Below, one piece after another: positions 52,491 to 62,268 of a stretch of 64,000 nt of DNA. A program made the position numbers and the translations under genes. The notes below the pieces were generated by a model. It had not been told where the DNA came from. It saw nothing but the letters and a program-made list of their open reading frames with translations, and made no database searches. The DNA is taken from assembly GCF_023555055.1 (NCBI RefSeq), contig NZ_JAMJPL010000001.1, positions 310,001-374,000 on the forward strand, in the 5' to 3' direction. Within the stretch, counting starts at the first letter, position 1, and each line of letters begins with the position of its first letter. This DNA is from Marinobacter sp. ATCH36. GTDB lineage: Bacteria; Pseudomonadota; Gammaproteobacteria; Pseudomonadales; Oleiphilaceae.

Positions 52491-54557
52491 GTGCCGGACT
52501 CGAATTCGCACGAATACAACGAACAGCATTACCGTTCATTGTTCACCCACAACCCCGACGCGGTGTTTACCCTGACGCCCGCAGGCGAATTCGTGCAAAT
52601 CAATCAGGCAGGCTGTGACCTTATTCAGGCAAAGGAAGAAGAGATCCTGGGCCAGCATTATGAAATGCTAGTCGTGACAGAGGATCTGGAACGAACCCGT
52701 CGCTATTTCGAGGCGACACTGACCGGAAAGCATCAGCGCTACGAAATCCGGATAGAAAATATGCGCGGAGAGATCCTGCAACTGGATATTCTCAATATTC
52801 CCATCATCGTGAACGGTCAGATTACCGGTGTGCACGGGCAGGCCAGGGACCGGACCCGAGAACGCCAGACAGAAGCCCGCCTGCGCATACTGGAGCGCAG
52901 CGTGGAAGCGTCGTCAAGCGGGATAACCATTGCCGACGCCGGGAAGTCCGGTTTTCCGCTTGTTTATGTGAATCCGGCATTTGAACGGATGACCGGCTAC
53001 AAGACCGAAGACATGATTGGCTGGAACTGCCGTGTCCTCCAAGGGCCCGACACCAGCCCCGCAGCCATTGCCAGCATTCGCGCAGGCCTTGCAGACATGC
53101 GCGAGGTTCACACATCACTGCTGAATTATCGTAAAGATGGCAGCAGCTTCTGGAACGACCTCTACATTGCGCCGGTTCGAGATGCCAGCGACGAAGTCAC
53201 ACACTTTATTGGTATCCAGACCGACATCACTGACCGTATACGACAGCAAGAAGTTCTCACCTTTCAGGCCAGCCACGATTCCCTGACCGGGCTCCCCAAC
53301 CGCATTTACCTGGAATCCCATCTGCAGGGAATTTGTCATCTGGCCCGCGCCCGGCAACTGGCCATCCATGCCCTGTTCATTGACCTGGACGGTTTCAAGC
53401 CCATCAACGACAGCCTGGGCCATGCCTTTGGCGATGAAATCCTGGCCCAGACAGCCCGGCGCCTGGATGCCGTCCTTCCCGCTGATTCCACCCTGGTACG
53501 GTTCGGTGGTGATGAATTTGTCGCGATTTTGCCCGCCCCCGCTGAACGCCAGTCCATTAACCGGATTGCCGATCTGATCCTCGAACAGTTCTCCCAGCCG
53601 TTTCTGAACGAGGACGTGGAGATCACCCTGTCTGCGGCGATTGGCATCGCAACGGCCAGCGACGCACTGGATAACTCCATGCTGTTGATCCAGCAATCCG
53701 ACATGGCGATGTACGAGGCCAAAAAGCTCGGTGGCAACAACTGGCAATGGTTCAACCAGACCCTCGACCGCCGCGTGCAGCACGAAGTCGCATTACGCCA
53801 GCAACTTCAGCAAGCACTGGCCACCAACCAGTTCGAACTGTTCTACCAGCCTCTGTTCAATAACGACCTGGCCATCGCCGGGGTTGAAGCATTGATTCGC
53901 TGGAATCACCCCGACCGCGGCTATATCTCGCCTGCCGAATATATACCTCTGGCGGAGCGCACAGGGCAGATTCTTCCCATCAGTGAATGGGTCATGCAGG
54001 AGGCCTTTTCCAGGGCAGCGGAACTGGCTGAAATTGGTGTGACAAGCATCTCCATAAACCTCTCGCCACTGCAGTTCCATCGCCACAATCTGATTGAACG
54101 ACTGGCTCGTCTTAATGATCAATACCGGCTGGCGCCAGGCCAGCTCTGCGTTGAAATTACCGAGAACGTTTTTCTGAACGACCCGAAGGATGTTATCCGG
54201 CAATTGCGGGAAATCCGGAGCCTGGGTATTGAAGTCGCCATCGACGACTTCGGCACCGGATTCTCAAGCCTCAGTTACATGCGTGACATGCCGGTTAACA
54301 AAATCAAGATCGACCGTACGTTTGTTAATGGCATTACTTCCAATGATCGTGATGCCGCCATCACCCGTGGAACCCTGTCAATGGCTACGGAGTTGGGAAT
54401 GAGTGTGGTAGCCGAGGGGGTGGAAACCGAGGAACAGTTCAGATTATTGCAGCAATTCGGATGCACGGCTTACCAGGGCTTCTGGTATTCACGGGCTCTG
54501 CCACTGGCAGACCTTCGAACCTTTTCCAGAGCTCTCGATCCAGCCCCGGCAGAATAG
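52491..54557 (+). CDS. PAS-LOV-GGDEF-EAL c-di-GMP protein, putative blue-light sensor
   Basis: 688 residues from a GTG with GGAGAG upstream. A PAS domain (about 10-125) is followed by a LOV domain (about 135-250) with the flavin-adduct motif GWNCRVLQGPDT; Cys178 is the residue that binds FMN under blue light. A GGDEF domain follows (RFGGDEF near 338) and then an EAL domain with EALIRW near 465, ENVFLNDPKDV and IDDFGTGFSSLSY. Key EAL metal residues appear present, so c-di-GMP hydrolysis is likely; the GGDEF motif is also intact. It has no membrane segment. Light would adjust c-di-GMP and hence motility or biofilm. Confidence 0.9.
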   Translation: MPDSNSHEYNEQHYRSLFTHNPDAVFTLTPAGEFVQINQAGCDLIQAKEEEILGQHYEMLVVTEDLERTRRYFEATLTGKHQRYEIRIENMRGEILQLDILNIPIIVNGQITGVHGQARDRTRERQTEARLRILERSVEASSSGITIADAGKSGFPLVYVNPAFERMTGYKTEDMIGWNCRVLQGPDTSPAAIASIRAGLADMREVHTSLLNYRKDGSSFWNDLYIAPVRDASDEVTHFIGIQTDITDRIRQQEVLTFQASHDSLTGLPNRIYLESHLQGICHLARARQLAIHALFIDLDGFKPINDSLGHAFGDEILAQTARRLDAVLPADSTLVRFGGDEFVAILPAPAERQSINRIADLILEQFSQPFLNEDVEITLSAAIGIATASDALDNSMLLIQQSDMAMYEAKKLGGNNWQWFNQTLDRRVQHEVALRQQLQQALATNQFELFYQPLFNNDLAIAGVEALIRWNHPDRGYISPAEYIPLAERTGQILPISEWVMQEAFSRAAELAEIGVTSISINLSPLQFHRHNLIERLARLNDQYRLAPGQLCVEITENVFLNDPKDVIRQLREIRSLGIEVAIDDFGTGFSSLSYMRDMPVNKIKIDRTFVNGITSNDRDAAITRGTLSMATELGMSVVAEGVETEEQFRLLQQFGCTAYQGFWYSRALPLADLRTFSRALDPAPAE

Positions 54558-54573
54558 CGCTGTATCCAGAACC

Positions 54574-54614
54574 AAAAAAAACCGGAGAGCCCTCGCAGGC
54601 TGTCCGGCTTTTTT
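54574..54614. terminator. Bidirectional terminator
   Basis: CCGGAGAGCC (54582-54591) pairs with GGCTGTCCGG (54598-54607) with one mismatch, flanked by an A-run and a T-run. It separates the convergent GGDEF-EAL and isocitrate dehydrogenase genes and can serve both. Confidence 0.85.
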
Positions 54615-54657
54615 GTTCAGGCAACCAGGCGAAACGCCCGGATTGCCCGACACTGGA

Positions 54658-56901
54658 TTACTTCACGGATGCCCGGGCGTCGGCCAGGATCTTGTTGAAG
54701 GTATCGCTCGGCTGCATGATCTTGCAAACCTTTTCTGCGGGCGGGTGGTAGTAACCACCGATGTCCGCGGGCTGGCCCTGGATCACGCTCATTTCCTCCA
54801 GGATCTTGTCCTTGTTGTCTTCGAGCTGCTTGGACAGCTTTTCGAAGAAGGTTTTCAGATCCTTGTCGTCGTCCTGCTTCGACAGTTCTTCCGCCCAGTA
54901 ACGGGCCAGATGGAAGTGGCTGCCTCGGTTGTCGAGCTCACCCGTATTGCGCGACGGCGACTGGTTGTTTTCCAGCAGACGCTCTGTGGCCTTGTCCAGG
55001 GTCAGACCCAGCAGGCGAGCACGCTCGTTGCTTTGCTTTTCACCCAATTCTTCGAGGGAAACCGCGATCGCCAGAAATTCACCCAGTGAGTCCCAGCGCA
55101 AGTGATTTTCCTGCAACAACTGCTGAACATGCTTGGGTGCGGAACCGCCGGCGCCGGTCTCATACAGGCCACCGCCGTTGAGCAGCGGGACGATGGAGAG
55201 CATCTTGGCGCTGGTGCCCAGCTCCAGGATCGGGAACAGGTCGGTGAGATAGTCACGCAGCACGTTGCCGGTTACGGAGATGGTGTCGAGACCGCGAATC
55301 AGTCGCTCCATGGTCCAGCGGATGGCACGGACCGGTGACTTGATGAGGATATCCAGGCCTTCGGTATCGTGTTCCTTCAGGTACATCTCGACTTTCTTGA
55401 TCAGTTGGGCATCGTGCGGCCGCTCGTCGTCGAGCCAGAACAGTGCCGGCATACCGGTAGCACGGGCACGGTTAACCGCCAGTTTGACCCAGTCGCGAAT
55501 CGGCAGGTCCTTGGTCTGGCAGGCGCGCCAGATGTCACCCTTTTCGACTTTGTGATTGGTCAACACAGTGCCGTCTTCGGCAATCACACGAACAATGCCG
55601 TCTTCCTTGATTTCAAAGGTCTTGTCGTGGGAGCCGTATTCCTCGGCCTTCTGGGCCATCAGGCCAACGTTAGGTACGGTACCCATGGTGGTAGGATCAA
55701 ATGCACCGTGGGTCTTACAGAAGTTGATCACTTCCTGGTAGATAGTGGCGTAGGTGCTCTCCGGCATCACCGCCTTGGTGTCCTTGAGCTTGTTGTCCCG
55801 CGCCCACATCTTGCCTGAGTTACGGATCATCGCCGGCATGGAAGCGTCCACAATCACGTCACTGGGCACGTGCAGGTTGGTGATGCCTTTCACCGAATCC
55901 ACCATGGCAATTTCCGGGCGGTGCTCGTAGCAGGCGTGCAGGTCTTCGAGGATCTGTTCCTGTTTGGATTCCGGCAGTTCCTTGATCTTCTCGGTCACAC
56001 TGGACAGGCCGTTGTTGGGGTTCACACCCAGCTCGTCAAACAGCTCGCCATACTTGTCGAACAGTTCTTTGAAGTAAATCTTCACCGCATGACCGAACAC
56101 GATCGGGTGGGAGATCTTCATCATGGTGGCCTTGACGTGCAGGGAAAACATCACGCCGGTTTTCTCGCAGTCTTCGATGCAATCCTCGAAGAACTTTTGC
56201 AGGGCCTTGCAGCTCATGAACATGCCGTCCAGCACTTCGCCTTCCTGAAGCGGCAACTCGCTTTTCAGCACAGTCTGCTCGCCTTTGGCATTTTCGAAGA
56301 CGATGCGGGCGTTGGTGGCCTTGTCCAGGGTCAGTGACTGTTCGTTGGAATAGAAGTCACCACCGCGCATGTGGGCCACGTGGGTGCGTGACGCCGGGCT
56401 CCACTCACCCATGGTATGGGGATACTTACGAGCAAAAGCTTTGACTGCGGTCGGCGCGCGACGATCGGAGTTGCCTTCACGCAGTACCGGGTTAACCGCG
56501 CTACCCAGTACTTTGGAATAGCGGGCGTGAATTTCCTTTTCTTCGTCGGTCTCCGGATTCTCCTTGTACTCGGGAAGCTTGTAACCCTGGTCGTTAAGCT
56601 CGTTGATGGCGGCCCGCAACTGGGGGATGGAAGCGCTGATGTTGGGAAGCTTGATGATGTTCGCTTCCGGGTCCTTGGTGTAGTCGCCCAGCGCTTTCAG
56701 GTCGTCGGGTACGCGCTGGTTTTCTTCCAGATAGTCGGGGAACAGCGCCAGGATGCGGGCGGCGAGGGAGATATCGCTGGTGCCGAATTCGATGCCTGCG
56801 GGCCTGGCGTAGGTTTCCAGGATGGGAAGAAGTGACCGGGTGGCGAGAGCAGGTGCCTCGTCGGTCAGTGTGTAGATGATCTTGGCTTTGGATGACGTCA
56901 T
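54658..56901 (-). CDS. icd: Monomeric NADP-dependent isocitrate dehydrogenase
   Basis: 747 residues from the ATG at 56901, with GAGGACG upstream; a longer frame to 56979 lacks a ribosome site. The length near 740 and the sequence [18 protein letters not shown] at the start are diagnostic of the monomeric type II enzyme, not the 420-residue dimeric form. The substrate segment [19 protein letters not shown] and the metal-binding [20 protein letters not shown] region are intact. It oxidises isocitrate to 2-oxoglutarate with NADP in the TCA cycle. Confidence 0.95.
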   Translation of the reverse strand: MTSSKAKIIYTLTDEAPALATRSLLPILETYARPAGIEFGTSDISLAARILALFPDYLEENQRVPDDLKALGDYTKDPEANIIKLPNISASIPQLRAAINELNDQGYKLPEYKENPETDEEKEIHARYSKVLGSAVNPVLREGNSDRRAPTAVKAFARKYPHTMGEWSPASRTHVAHMRGGDFYSNEQSLTLDKATNARIVFENAKGEQTVLKSELPLQEGEVLDGMFMSCKALQKFFEDCIEDCEKTGVMFSLHVKATMMKISHPIVFGHAVKIYFKELFDKYGELFDELGVNPNNGLSSVTEKIKELPESKQEQILEDLHACYEHRPEIAMVDSVKGITNLHVPSDVIVDASMPAMIRNSGKMWARDNKLKDTKAVMPESTYATIYQEVINFCKTHGAFDPTTMGTVPNVGLMAQKAEEYGSHDKTFEIKEDGIVRVIAEDGTVLTNHKVEKGDIWRACQTKDLPIRDWVKLAVNRARATGMPALFWLDDERPHDAQLIKKVEMYLKEHDTEGLDILIKSPVRAIRWTMERLIRGLDTISVTGNVLRDYLTDLFPILELGTSAKMLSIVPLLNGGGLYETGAGGSAPKHVQQLLQENHLRWDSLGEFLAIAVSLEELGEKQSNERARLLGLTLDKATERLLENNQSPSRNTGELDNRGSHFHLARYWAEELSKQDDDKDLKTFFEKLSKQLEDNKDKILEEMSVIQGQPADIGGYYHPPAEKVCKIMQPSDTFNKILADARASVK

Positions 56902-57156
56902 TTTCGTCCTCAGGCTAGTGTGTGAGTTCAGGACGGTCATGGCAGGGTCAGGTGTCTTGTGAACGCCCAACCTGAGCAATGACTGATTCGGGAACTTTTG
57001 ATAGACCTACTAAGATAGCATTTTTTTGGCAATTCTGGTTACGATCTTAGTATAAGAACCGACTAAAAATGCGTTAAAACCCGTTACAGGACGATGAAAA
57101 GGCAGGAATTTACGAAACTTTCGGACATTTTGGGTTTGGTCGTGATTGGGAGTGTC

Positions 57157-57262
57157 GCGCCGGAGGCAGAGGCAACCAAAACACCCTCGAGCACATCCCT
57201 GTGACGCTTGAGCTCCGCCATCCTTGGCTCCGCACAGTTTTGGTTGCCTCTGCCTCCGGCGC
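57157..57262. repeat. Perfect 26-bp inverted repeat with 54-bp centre
   Basis: The left arm (57157-57182, beginning GCGCCGGAGGCAGAGGCAAC) is the exact reverse complement of the right arm (57237-57262). The 54-bp centre holds no gene. Flanking bases are also partly complementary. It would fold into a long hairpin and could be a small non-autonomous mobile element or an attC-like structure. Confidence 0.7.
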
Positions 57263-57311
57263 TCGACAAGCCCCGTGCATGCCCGCCATACGTGGAACAA
57301 CGTAGCCGTGG

Positions 57312-57339
57312 GTCGGATTAGCCGCAGGCGTAATCCGAC
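57312..57339. repeat. Short palindromic element with TAATCCGAC arms
   Basis: GTCGGATTA and TAATCCGAC are perfect 9-bp arms around a 10-bp GC-rich centre. From memory, elements with this core are common intergenic repeats in many gammaproteobacteria, possibly spread by a RAYT-type transposase. It lies just after the aacS stop codon (57348) and may act as its 3' hairpin. Confidence 0.55.
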
Positions 57340-57347
57340 AGGCAACC

Positions 57348-59339
57348 TCACCCCTTCGGCAACAACCCAGCCTCCTCAAGGCAGTCACGAATCTGGTCCA
57401 ACGCCTCCGGGTTACCCAGAGCATCCCGGTTATCCGCTTTTTTCGAGCCGTTGATCAGGCGGGCGACAGCCAGTTCTACTTTTTTCCCGCTGCGGGTGTA
57501 CGGAATGTCCGGTACCTCGATGATGTGCCTGGGCACATGGCGGGGGCTGGCGCCCTGGCGGATGCGGGTTTTGAGGGTTTTCCGGAGGTCGTCGGTAAGG
57601 GCTTGGCCTTCGGCGGGGACCACCAGCAGGACTACTTCCACATCACCCTCGATCTGGCGACCGACGACGAGGCTGTCTTTGACTTCGGCCACGGTTTCTA
57701 CTTGGCGGTAGATTTCGGCGGTGCCAATTCTTACACCGCCGGGGTTCAACGTAGCGTCGGAGCGGCCGTAGATGACGGCGCCGCCGTGTTCGGTGAATTC
57801 GATGAAGTCGCCGTGGGCCCAGACGCCCGGGAAGGTGTTGAAATAGGCGTCTTGGTAGCGCTCGTTATCCGGATCATCCCAGAAATACACGGGCATGGAG
57901 GGCAGCGGCTGGCGGCAGACGAGTTCCCCACGGCCATGACTGACGGGCTTGCCGTCGTCGCCATAGGCCACGGCATCAACACCCAGGAAACGGCACTGGA
58001 TTTCACCCCTACGCACCGGCAGCATCGGGGTGGAACCCACGAAGCAGCCACAAATGTCGGTGCCACCGGCAATGGAGCCGAGCAGGACGTCAGGCGCGCC
58101 GTCGCTGTAGACCCAGTCATAGTCTTCCGGCAACAGTGGTGAACCGGTGGAGAAGACAACGCGCAGAGCGCTTAAGTCCAGGGTGTTCACCGGTTTCAGT
58201 TCCGCCTTGCGGCAGCCGGCAATGAAACGGGCGCTGGTACCGTAATGGGTGACTTTCTCGTCAGCCACCAACTGCCAGAGAAAGTTCAGATCCGGGTAGC
58301 CCGGGGAACCGTCGACGGTTATCACAGCGGCGCCAGTCAGCAGCGCCGAGGCCTGCCAGTTCCACATCATCCAGCCACAGGTGGTGAAGTAGAGGAACCG
58401 GTCCTCCGGGCCTACATCACCGTGAAGCATCAGTTCCTTGGCATGGTTGACCAGCAGGCCGGCATTGCCGTGGACAATGCACTTGGGCTTGCCGGTGGTA
58501 CCTGAGGAATAGAGGATATACACCGGGTGATCCGGCGGCAGCGGTGTAAAGGAGGGCGCCTGGCCCTGGCCTTCGGCAAGGGCGTCGTCCCAGTGGGTAA
58601 CCTTGTCACCGGCTATGGCTGGCTCGCCCGGCAGTTGTTCGATGCTGACCACGCAACGCAAGGTTGGCAGGCCGTCAATCAGGCCGGCGAAATCGTCCTG
58701 GCGATTAAAGACCTTCCCGCCGTAGCCATAACCATTGACCACAACCAACGCCGCCGGCTCGATCTGGCCGAAGCGGTCAAGAATTGCACCGACACCAAAA
58801 TCCGGTGATGCAGAGCTCCAGATGGCACCAAGGCTGGTGGTGGCGAGCATGCCCACCAGGGCTTCATAACCATTGGTTACCACACCGGCAACCCGGTCAC
58901 CCTTCTGAATGCCGTTGTTTCGCAGAAAAGCCTCGAGCGCACCGGTATCGGCTTTCAACTGGGCGTATGTCCTGCGCAGGACAGGGCGGGTTTCGCAGTA
59001 GGCCACCACCGCTTCGCGATCGGCATGTTCGCCATCCGCCAGCCGCAGCAGGTTGGCGGCGAAATTAAGCTTCATCCCGGGGAACCATTGTGCACCCGGC
59101 ATTTCCCGCTTACCCAACACCTTGTCCGCCGGGGTCTCGCAGACCAGCCCGCAATAATCCCAGACTTTCTGCCAGAAGGTCTCCAGCTCATCAATCGACC
59201 ACTGGTGCAGGGCGTGGTAGTCGGCAAACGGGCCGAAGCCCTGTTGCTCCAGCCAATCCTGGAACCGGCCCATGCGGCAATTTTTAAGCGTGTCTTCCGA
59301 GGGAGACCAGACTACCGGTGATTGTTCTGTGTTGCTCAT
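57348..59339 (-). CDS. aacS: Acetoacetate-CoA ligase
   Basis: 663 residues, full length for the family. The ATP motif YILYSSGTTGKPKCIVHG near 272-289 and the following GWMMWNWQASAL, SIAGGTDICGCF and a C-terminal RSGKKVELAVARLI with the catalytic Lys match acetoacetyl-CoA synthetase. It activates acetoacetate to acetoacetyl-CoA in the cytoplasm. It is 16 bases after the 3-hydroxybutyrate dehydrogenase gene, the enzyme that makes its substrate, and ends the dctPQM-bdhA-aacS unit. Confidence 0.93.
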   Translation of the reverse strand: MSNTEQSPVVWSPSEDTLKNCRMGRFQDWLEQQGFGPFADYHALHQWSIDELETFWQKVWDYCGLVCETPADKVLGKREMPGAQWFPGMKLNFAANLLRLADGEHADREAVVAYCETRPVLRRTYAQLKADTGALEAFLRNNGIQKGDRVAGVVTNGYEALVGMLATTSLGAIWSSASPDFGVGAILDRFGQIEPAALVVVNGYGYGGKVFNRQDDFAGLIDGLPTLRCVVSIEQLPGEPAIAGDKVTHWDDALAEGQGQAPSFTPLPPDHPVYILYSSGTTGKPKCIVHGNAGLLVNHAKELMLHGDVGPEDRFLYFTTCGWMMWNWQASALLTGAAVITVDGSPGYPDLNFLWQLVADEKVTHYGTSARFIAGCRKAELKPVNTLDLSALRVVFSTGSPLLPEDYDWVYSDGAPDVLLGSIAGGTDICGCFVGSTPMLPVRRGEIQCRFLGVDAVAYGDDGKPVSHGRGELVCRQPLPSMPVYFWDDPDNERYQDAYFNTFPGVWAHGDFIEFTEHGGAVIYGRSDATLNPGGVRIGTAEIYRQVETVAEVKDSLVVGRQIEGDVEVVLLVVPAEGQALTDDLRKTLKTRIRQGASPRHVPRHIIEVPDIPYTRSGKKVELAVARLINGSKKADNRDALGNPEALDQIRDCLEEAGLLPKG

Positions 59340-59355
59340 CCGTCTCTCCTGTTAC

Positions 59356-60135
59356 TTACTGCATATGCCAGCCGTGGCTGACCACAATGGACTGGCCGGT
59401 CATGGCTGCCGAGGGAAAAGCGGCCAGATGCACCGCCAGCTCTGAGACATCTTCCAGAGTGGTAAACTGCCCATCCACTGTATTTTTCAGCATGACCTTG
59501 CTAATCACTTCCTCCTCGGAAATGCCCAGCTCTTTCGCCTGTTCAGGAATCTGTTTATCCACCAGCGGGGTGCGGACAAAACCCGGGCAGATGATGTTAC
59601 TTCGAACCCCATGCTCCGCCCCCTCCTTGGCCACAGCCCGGCACAAGCCCAGCATGGCGTGTTTGGCAGCCACGTAAGGTGCCTTCAGCGGGGATGCTTC
59701 CAGGGAATGCACCGAGCCCATGTAAATTATCGAGCCACCACCGCTGGCATACATCTGGTTGAGCGCGGCACGGGTGACCAGGAAGGCGCCGTCCAGGTGC
59801 ACGCTCATAACCTTGCGCCAGTTGTCAAAAGAGAGCTTGTGTAACGGGTCGATGTGCTGGATACCGGCATTGGCCACGGCAATATCAAGCCCACCCCATT
59901 TTTCCACGATGGCGGCCACACCTCGGTCAACGGCGTGCTCGTCGGTGACATCCATGGCCAGAGGCATGGCGGTTCCGCCGGCCTGTTCGATGGCGTCGAC
60001 CGCTTCCTGGGCACTCTCAATGGTGAGGTCAGCCACCGCCACCCGGGCTCCTTCACGGCCATAATGTTCTGCAATGGCACGGCCGATGCCCCGCCCCGCC
60101 CCGGTGATCAGGGCTATCCGATTTTCTAGACGCAT
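59356..60135 (-). CDS. bdhA: 3-hydroxybutyrate dehydrogenase
   Basis: 259 residues. The SDR glycine motif is [16 protein letters not shown] near residue 10, NAGIQH near 90, the catalytic Ser is in MGSVHSLEA and Tyr/Lys in YVAAKHAM. The sequence, ending [14 protein letters not shown], is that of D-3-hydroxybutyrate dehydrogenases, which oxidise (R)-3-hydroxybutyrate to acetoacetate with NAD. It follows a TRAP transporter operon by 13 bases and precedes aacS. Confidence 0.93.
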   Translation of the reverse strand: MRLENRIALITGAGRGIGRAIAEHYGREGARVAVADLTIESAQEAVDAIEQAGGTAMPLAMDVTDEHAVDRGVAAIVEKWGGLDIAVANAGIQHIDPLHKLSFDNWRKVMSVHLDGAFLVTRAALNQMYASGGGSIIYMGSVHSLEASPLKAPYVAAKHAMLGLCRAVAKEGAEHGVRSNIICPGFVRTPLVDKQIPEQAKELGISEEEVISKVMLKNTVDGQFTTLEDVSELAVHLAAFPSAAMTGQSIVVSHGWHMQ

Positions 60136-60148
60136 TAGTATTGTCTCC

Positions 60149-61513
60149 TTAGACGTAAGCGATGCTGGGCAGCCAGGTCGCGATTGCAGGCACCAGGAAT
60201 ACGATCACCAAGGCAATCAGCTGGATAATAATGAAGGGTATGACGCCCTTGTAGATATCCATCACATCGATTTCCGGTGGTGCAACACCCTTGATGTAGA
60301 ACAGTGCAAAGCCTACTGGCGGCGTCAGGAACGACGTTTGCAGGCACATGGCAAAGAGAATGGTGAACCACACCAGGTCGAACCCGAGGGTTTGGACTAC
60401 CGGTGCCACCAGCGGCAGGATGATCAGCGTGATCTCGACCCAGTCCAGGAAGAACCCCAACAGGAACACCGCAAACAGGATGGTCAACACCACGCCGTAG
60501 GGTCCGAAGGGCAGCCCCAGCAAGGCGTCTTCAATGACCTGGTCGCCACCAAGCCCCCGAAGCACTACAGAGAACGCTGTTGCCCCCAGGAAAATAGCGA
60601 AAATAAACGCCGCCGTACGCGTTGTCTGCTGCACCGAAGAATTCAGCACTTTCACGTTCAGACGCCCCGACATCAGCGCCAGCAACAGAGCGCCGAGCGC
60701 ACCCACACCGGAAGCTTCCGTGGGTGTGGCGATACCGGCAAAAATAGAACCCAGCACCCCAAGAATCAGCGCCGCCGTGGGCACCACTGCCTTTGCCACC
60801 TCCCAGACGATGCTCCAGGTTGGTTTCACCGTCCCCTCGGGCACCGGCGCAATGTGTGGCTGAAACAGCGGACGGAGCATCACATAGGCGACGTACATGG
60901 ACCCCAGAAGCAGCCCAGGGAGGAACGCGCCCATGAAAAGGTCTCCCACAGATGCCTCTGGAACCGCAAGCCGGTCTGCCATGAGGACCAGCATGATCGA
61001 CGGCGGAATCAGGATTCCCAGGGTACCAGTGGCGCAGGCCGTACCCACGGCAAAGCCCTTGTCGTACTTGTGCTCCATCATTACCGGTAAAGAGAGCATG
61101 CCAAGCAGTACCACGGACGCCCCGATAATACCGGTGGTGGCTGCCAGCAGTACACCAATAACAACCACGGTTACGGCATATCCACCACGGACTGCGCCAA
61201 AGAGTTTCACCATGCTGTTCATCAGTTTTTCGGCAACGCCGGACTGATCGAGCATTATGCCCATAAAGATAAACATGGGCAGAGCGACAAGGGTTTCGCT
61301 GTTAACGATGTCCCATATTCGCTCGGGGACAAGACCCATGGAAGATTGATAATCGAACCATAGGTCAGCGCCGAAGTCCTCAACGGCAACTACACCAATC
61401 AGGGTCCAGATCACAGCGGTACCACCGAGCACCCATGCGACCGGAAAGCCGGTCATCAGCAGCACGCCGAATGTAAGAAACATGCCGATTACAAAAAGCG
61501 TTTCAAGCTCCAT
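60149..61513 (-). CDS. dctM: TRAP transporter large permease (DctM type)
   Basis: 454 residues with about twelve hydrophobic segments and the DctM repeats; [15 protein letters not shown] near 165 and [18 protein letters not shown] near 410 are typical. It is the Na+-driven channel part of a tripartite carboxylate transporter and starts at the base where the small permease gene ends. In context it probably imports 3-hydroxybutyrate or a related short acid. Confidence 0.92.
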   Translation of the reverse strand: MELETLFVIGMFLTFGVLLMTGFPVAWVLGGTAVIWTLIGVVAVEDFGADLWFDYQSSMGLVPERIWDIVNSETLVALPMFIFMGIMLDQSGVAEKLMNSMVKLFGAVRGGYAVTVVVIGVLLAATTGIIGASVVLLGMLSLPVMMEHKYDKGFAVGTACATGTLGILIPPSIMLVLMADRLAVPEASVGDLFMGAFLPGLLLGSMYVAYVMLRPLFQPHIAPVPEGTVKPTWSIVWEVAKAVVPTAALILGVLGSIFAGIATPTEASGVGALGALLLALMSGRLNVKVLNSSVQQTTRTAAFIFAIFLGATAFSVVLRGLGGDQVIEDALLGLPFGPYGVVLTILFAVFLLGFFLDWVEITLIILPLVAPVVQTLGFDLVWFTILFAMCLQTSFLTPPVGFALFYIKGVAPPEIDVMDIYKGVIPFIIIQLIALVIVFLVPAIATWLPSIAYV

Positions 61514-62151
61514 CAGGATGCATCCTCTTTCTTGTTACTTCCGGTCTTGATCCGGATGGGCTTCGGAAAGCCAAAAAGCAGTGCGGTTACTTTCAGCAAA
61601 CGGGATAGCGCAGCCAGAGTGAGCAGGACAAACGAAATTGCCAGAACGAACTTCAGAACCCACCGATGTGGAAGACCGGCCGGTGCCTGACTGGTTTCAC
61701 CCTGCTGCCATGAACTGTACGCATAGGGGAACATTTCGTAGACCGCCAGCGCCAGAAACGGTAGCAACAGGAAGAGCAGACCAAACAGTTCAATCCAGCC
61801 CTGGCCCCGAAGCGAAAGGCGCTCATGAATTACATCCACTCTCACGTGGCCATCAACCACCAGGGTGTAGGCCAGCCCCAACAACCAACCTGCGCCAGCC
61901 AGATGCCACTGAACTTCTTCCAATGTCACAGAGCCGACGTCAAAGGCATAGCGGCCAACGACGGCATAGATGATAACCCCGGTTATCACAACCCAGAGCC
62001 AGGATGCAGTCTTGCCGATCGCGGAAAGCGCACGGTCCACACCCTGGCTGATCCAGGTTGTGGGTAACTCAGTGTGATGATGAAGAATTTCGTCGGTGTC
62101 GGACACCGATGCCCGCCCACTCTGCGGTGAGCCTTTACCAGACACCGTCAT
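61513..62151 (-). CDS. dctQ: TRAP transporter small permease (DctQ type)
   Basis: 212 residues with four transmembrane helices. EEVQWHLAGAGWLLGLAYTLVVDGHVRVDVI holds the family core, seen here in pieces as EVQWHLAGAGWLLG and DGHVRVDVIHE. An N-terminal cytoplasmic extension of about 40 residues precedes the first helix; the exact start could be further in. It pairs with DctM and is separated from dctP by a strong UUCG hairpin. Confidence 0.88.
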   Translation of the reverse strand: MTVSGKGSPQSGRASVSDTDEILHHHTELPTTWISQGVDRALSAIGKTASWLWVVITGVIIYAVVGRYAFDVGSVTLEEVQWHLAGAGWLLGLAYTLVVDGHVRVDVIHERLSLRGQGWIELFGLLFLLLPFLALAVYEMFPYAYSSWQQGETSQAPAGLPHRWVLKFVLAISFVLLTLAALSRLLKVTALLFGFPKPIRIKTGSNKKEDAS

Positions 62152-62188
62152 ACAGCAGTTCCTCGCTCAGAATGCCGATTGCGAAACA

Positions 62189-62212
62189 AGGATGGCCCCG
62201 AAGGGCCATCCT
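62189..62212 (-). promoter_or_regulatory. UUCG hairpin between dctP and dctQ
   Basis: On the minus strand AGGATGGCCC and GGGCCATCCT form a 10-bp perfect stem closed by a TTCG loop, then TTGTTTC. It lies 56 bases after the dctP stop. It can attenuate transcription or protect the upstream message, giving more binding protein than permease, as is usual in transporter operons. Confidence 0.75.
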
Positions 62213-62268
62213 GACTTGGTTGGAGAACACCGGAGCTCGACCCGATGTCTCAGGACCAGCCTCGAACC

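Larger units (their letters stand above)
56902..57347. other. Intergenic region with repeat structures, 446 bp
   Basis: This stretch carries the icd promoter side near 57000-57060, a long perfect inverted repeat at 57157-57262 and a second palindromic element at 57312-57339. Open frames inside it look like chance. No gene is called. Confidence 0.5.

Noticed and set aside
57010..57351. Minus-strand open frames through the inverted-repeat region
   Set aside because: They run through the palindromic repeats, have poor starts and lack any family similarity.
60074..61090. 338-codon plus-strand frame opposite dctM
   Set aside because: Very rich in Arg, Gln and His, typical of an antisense frame of a membrane protein gene.
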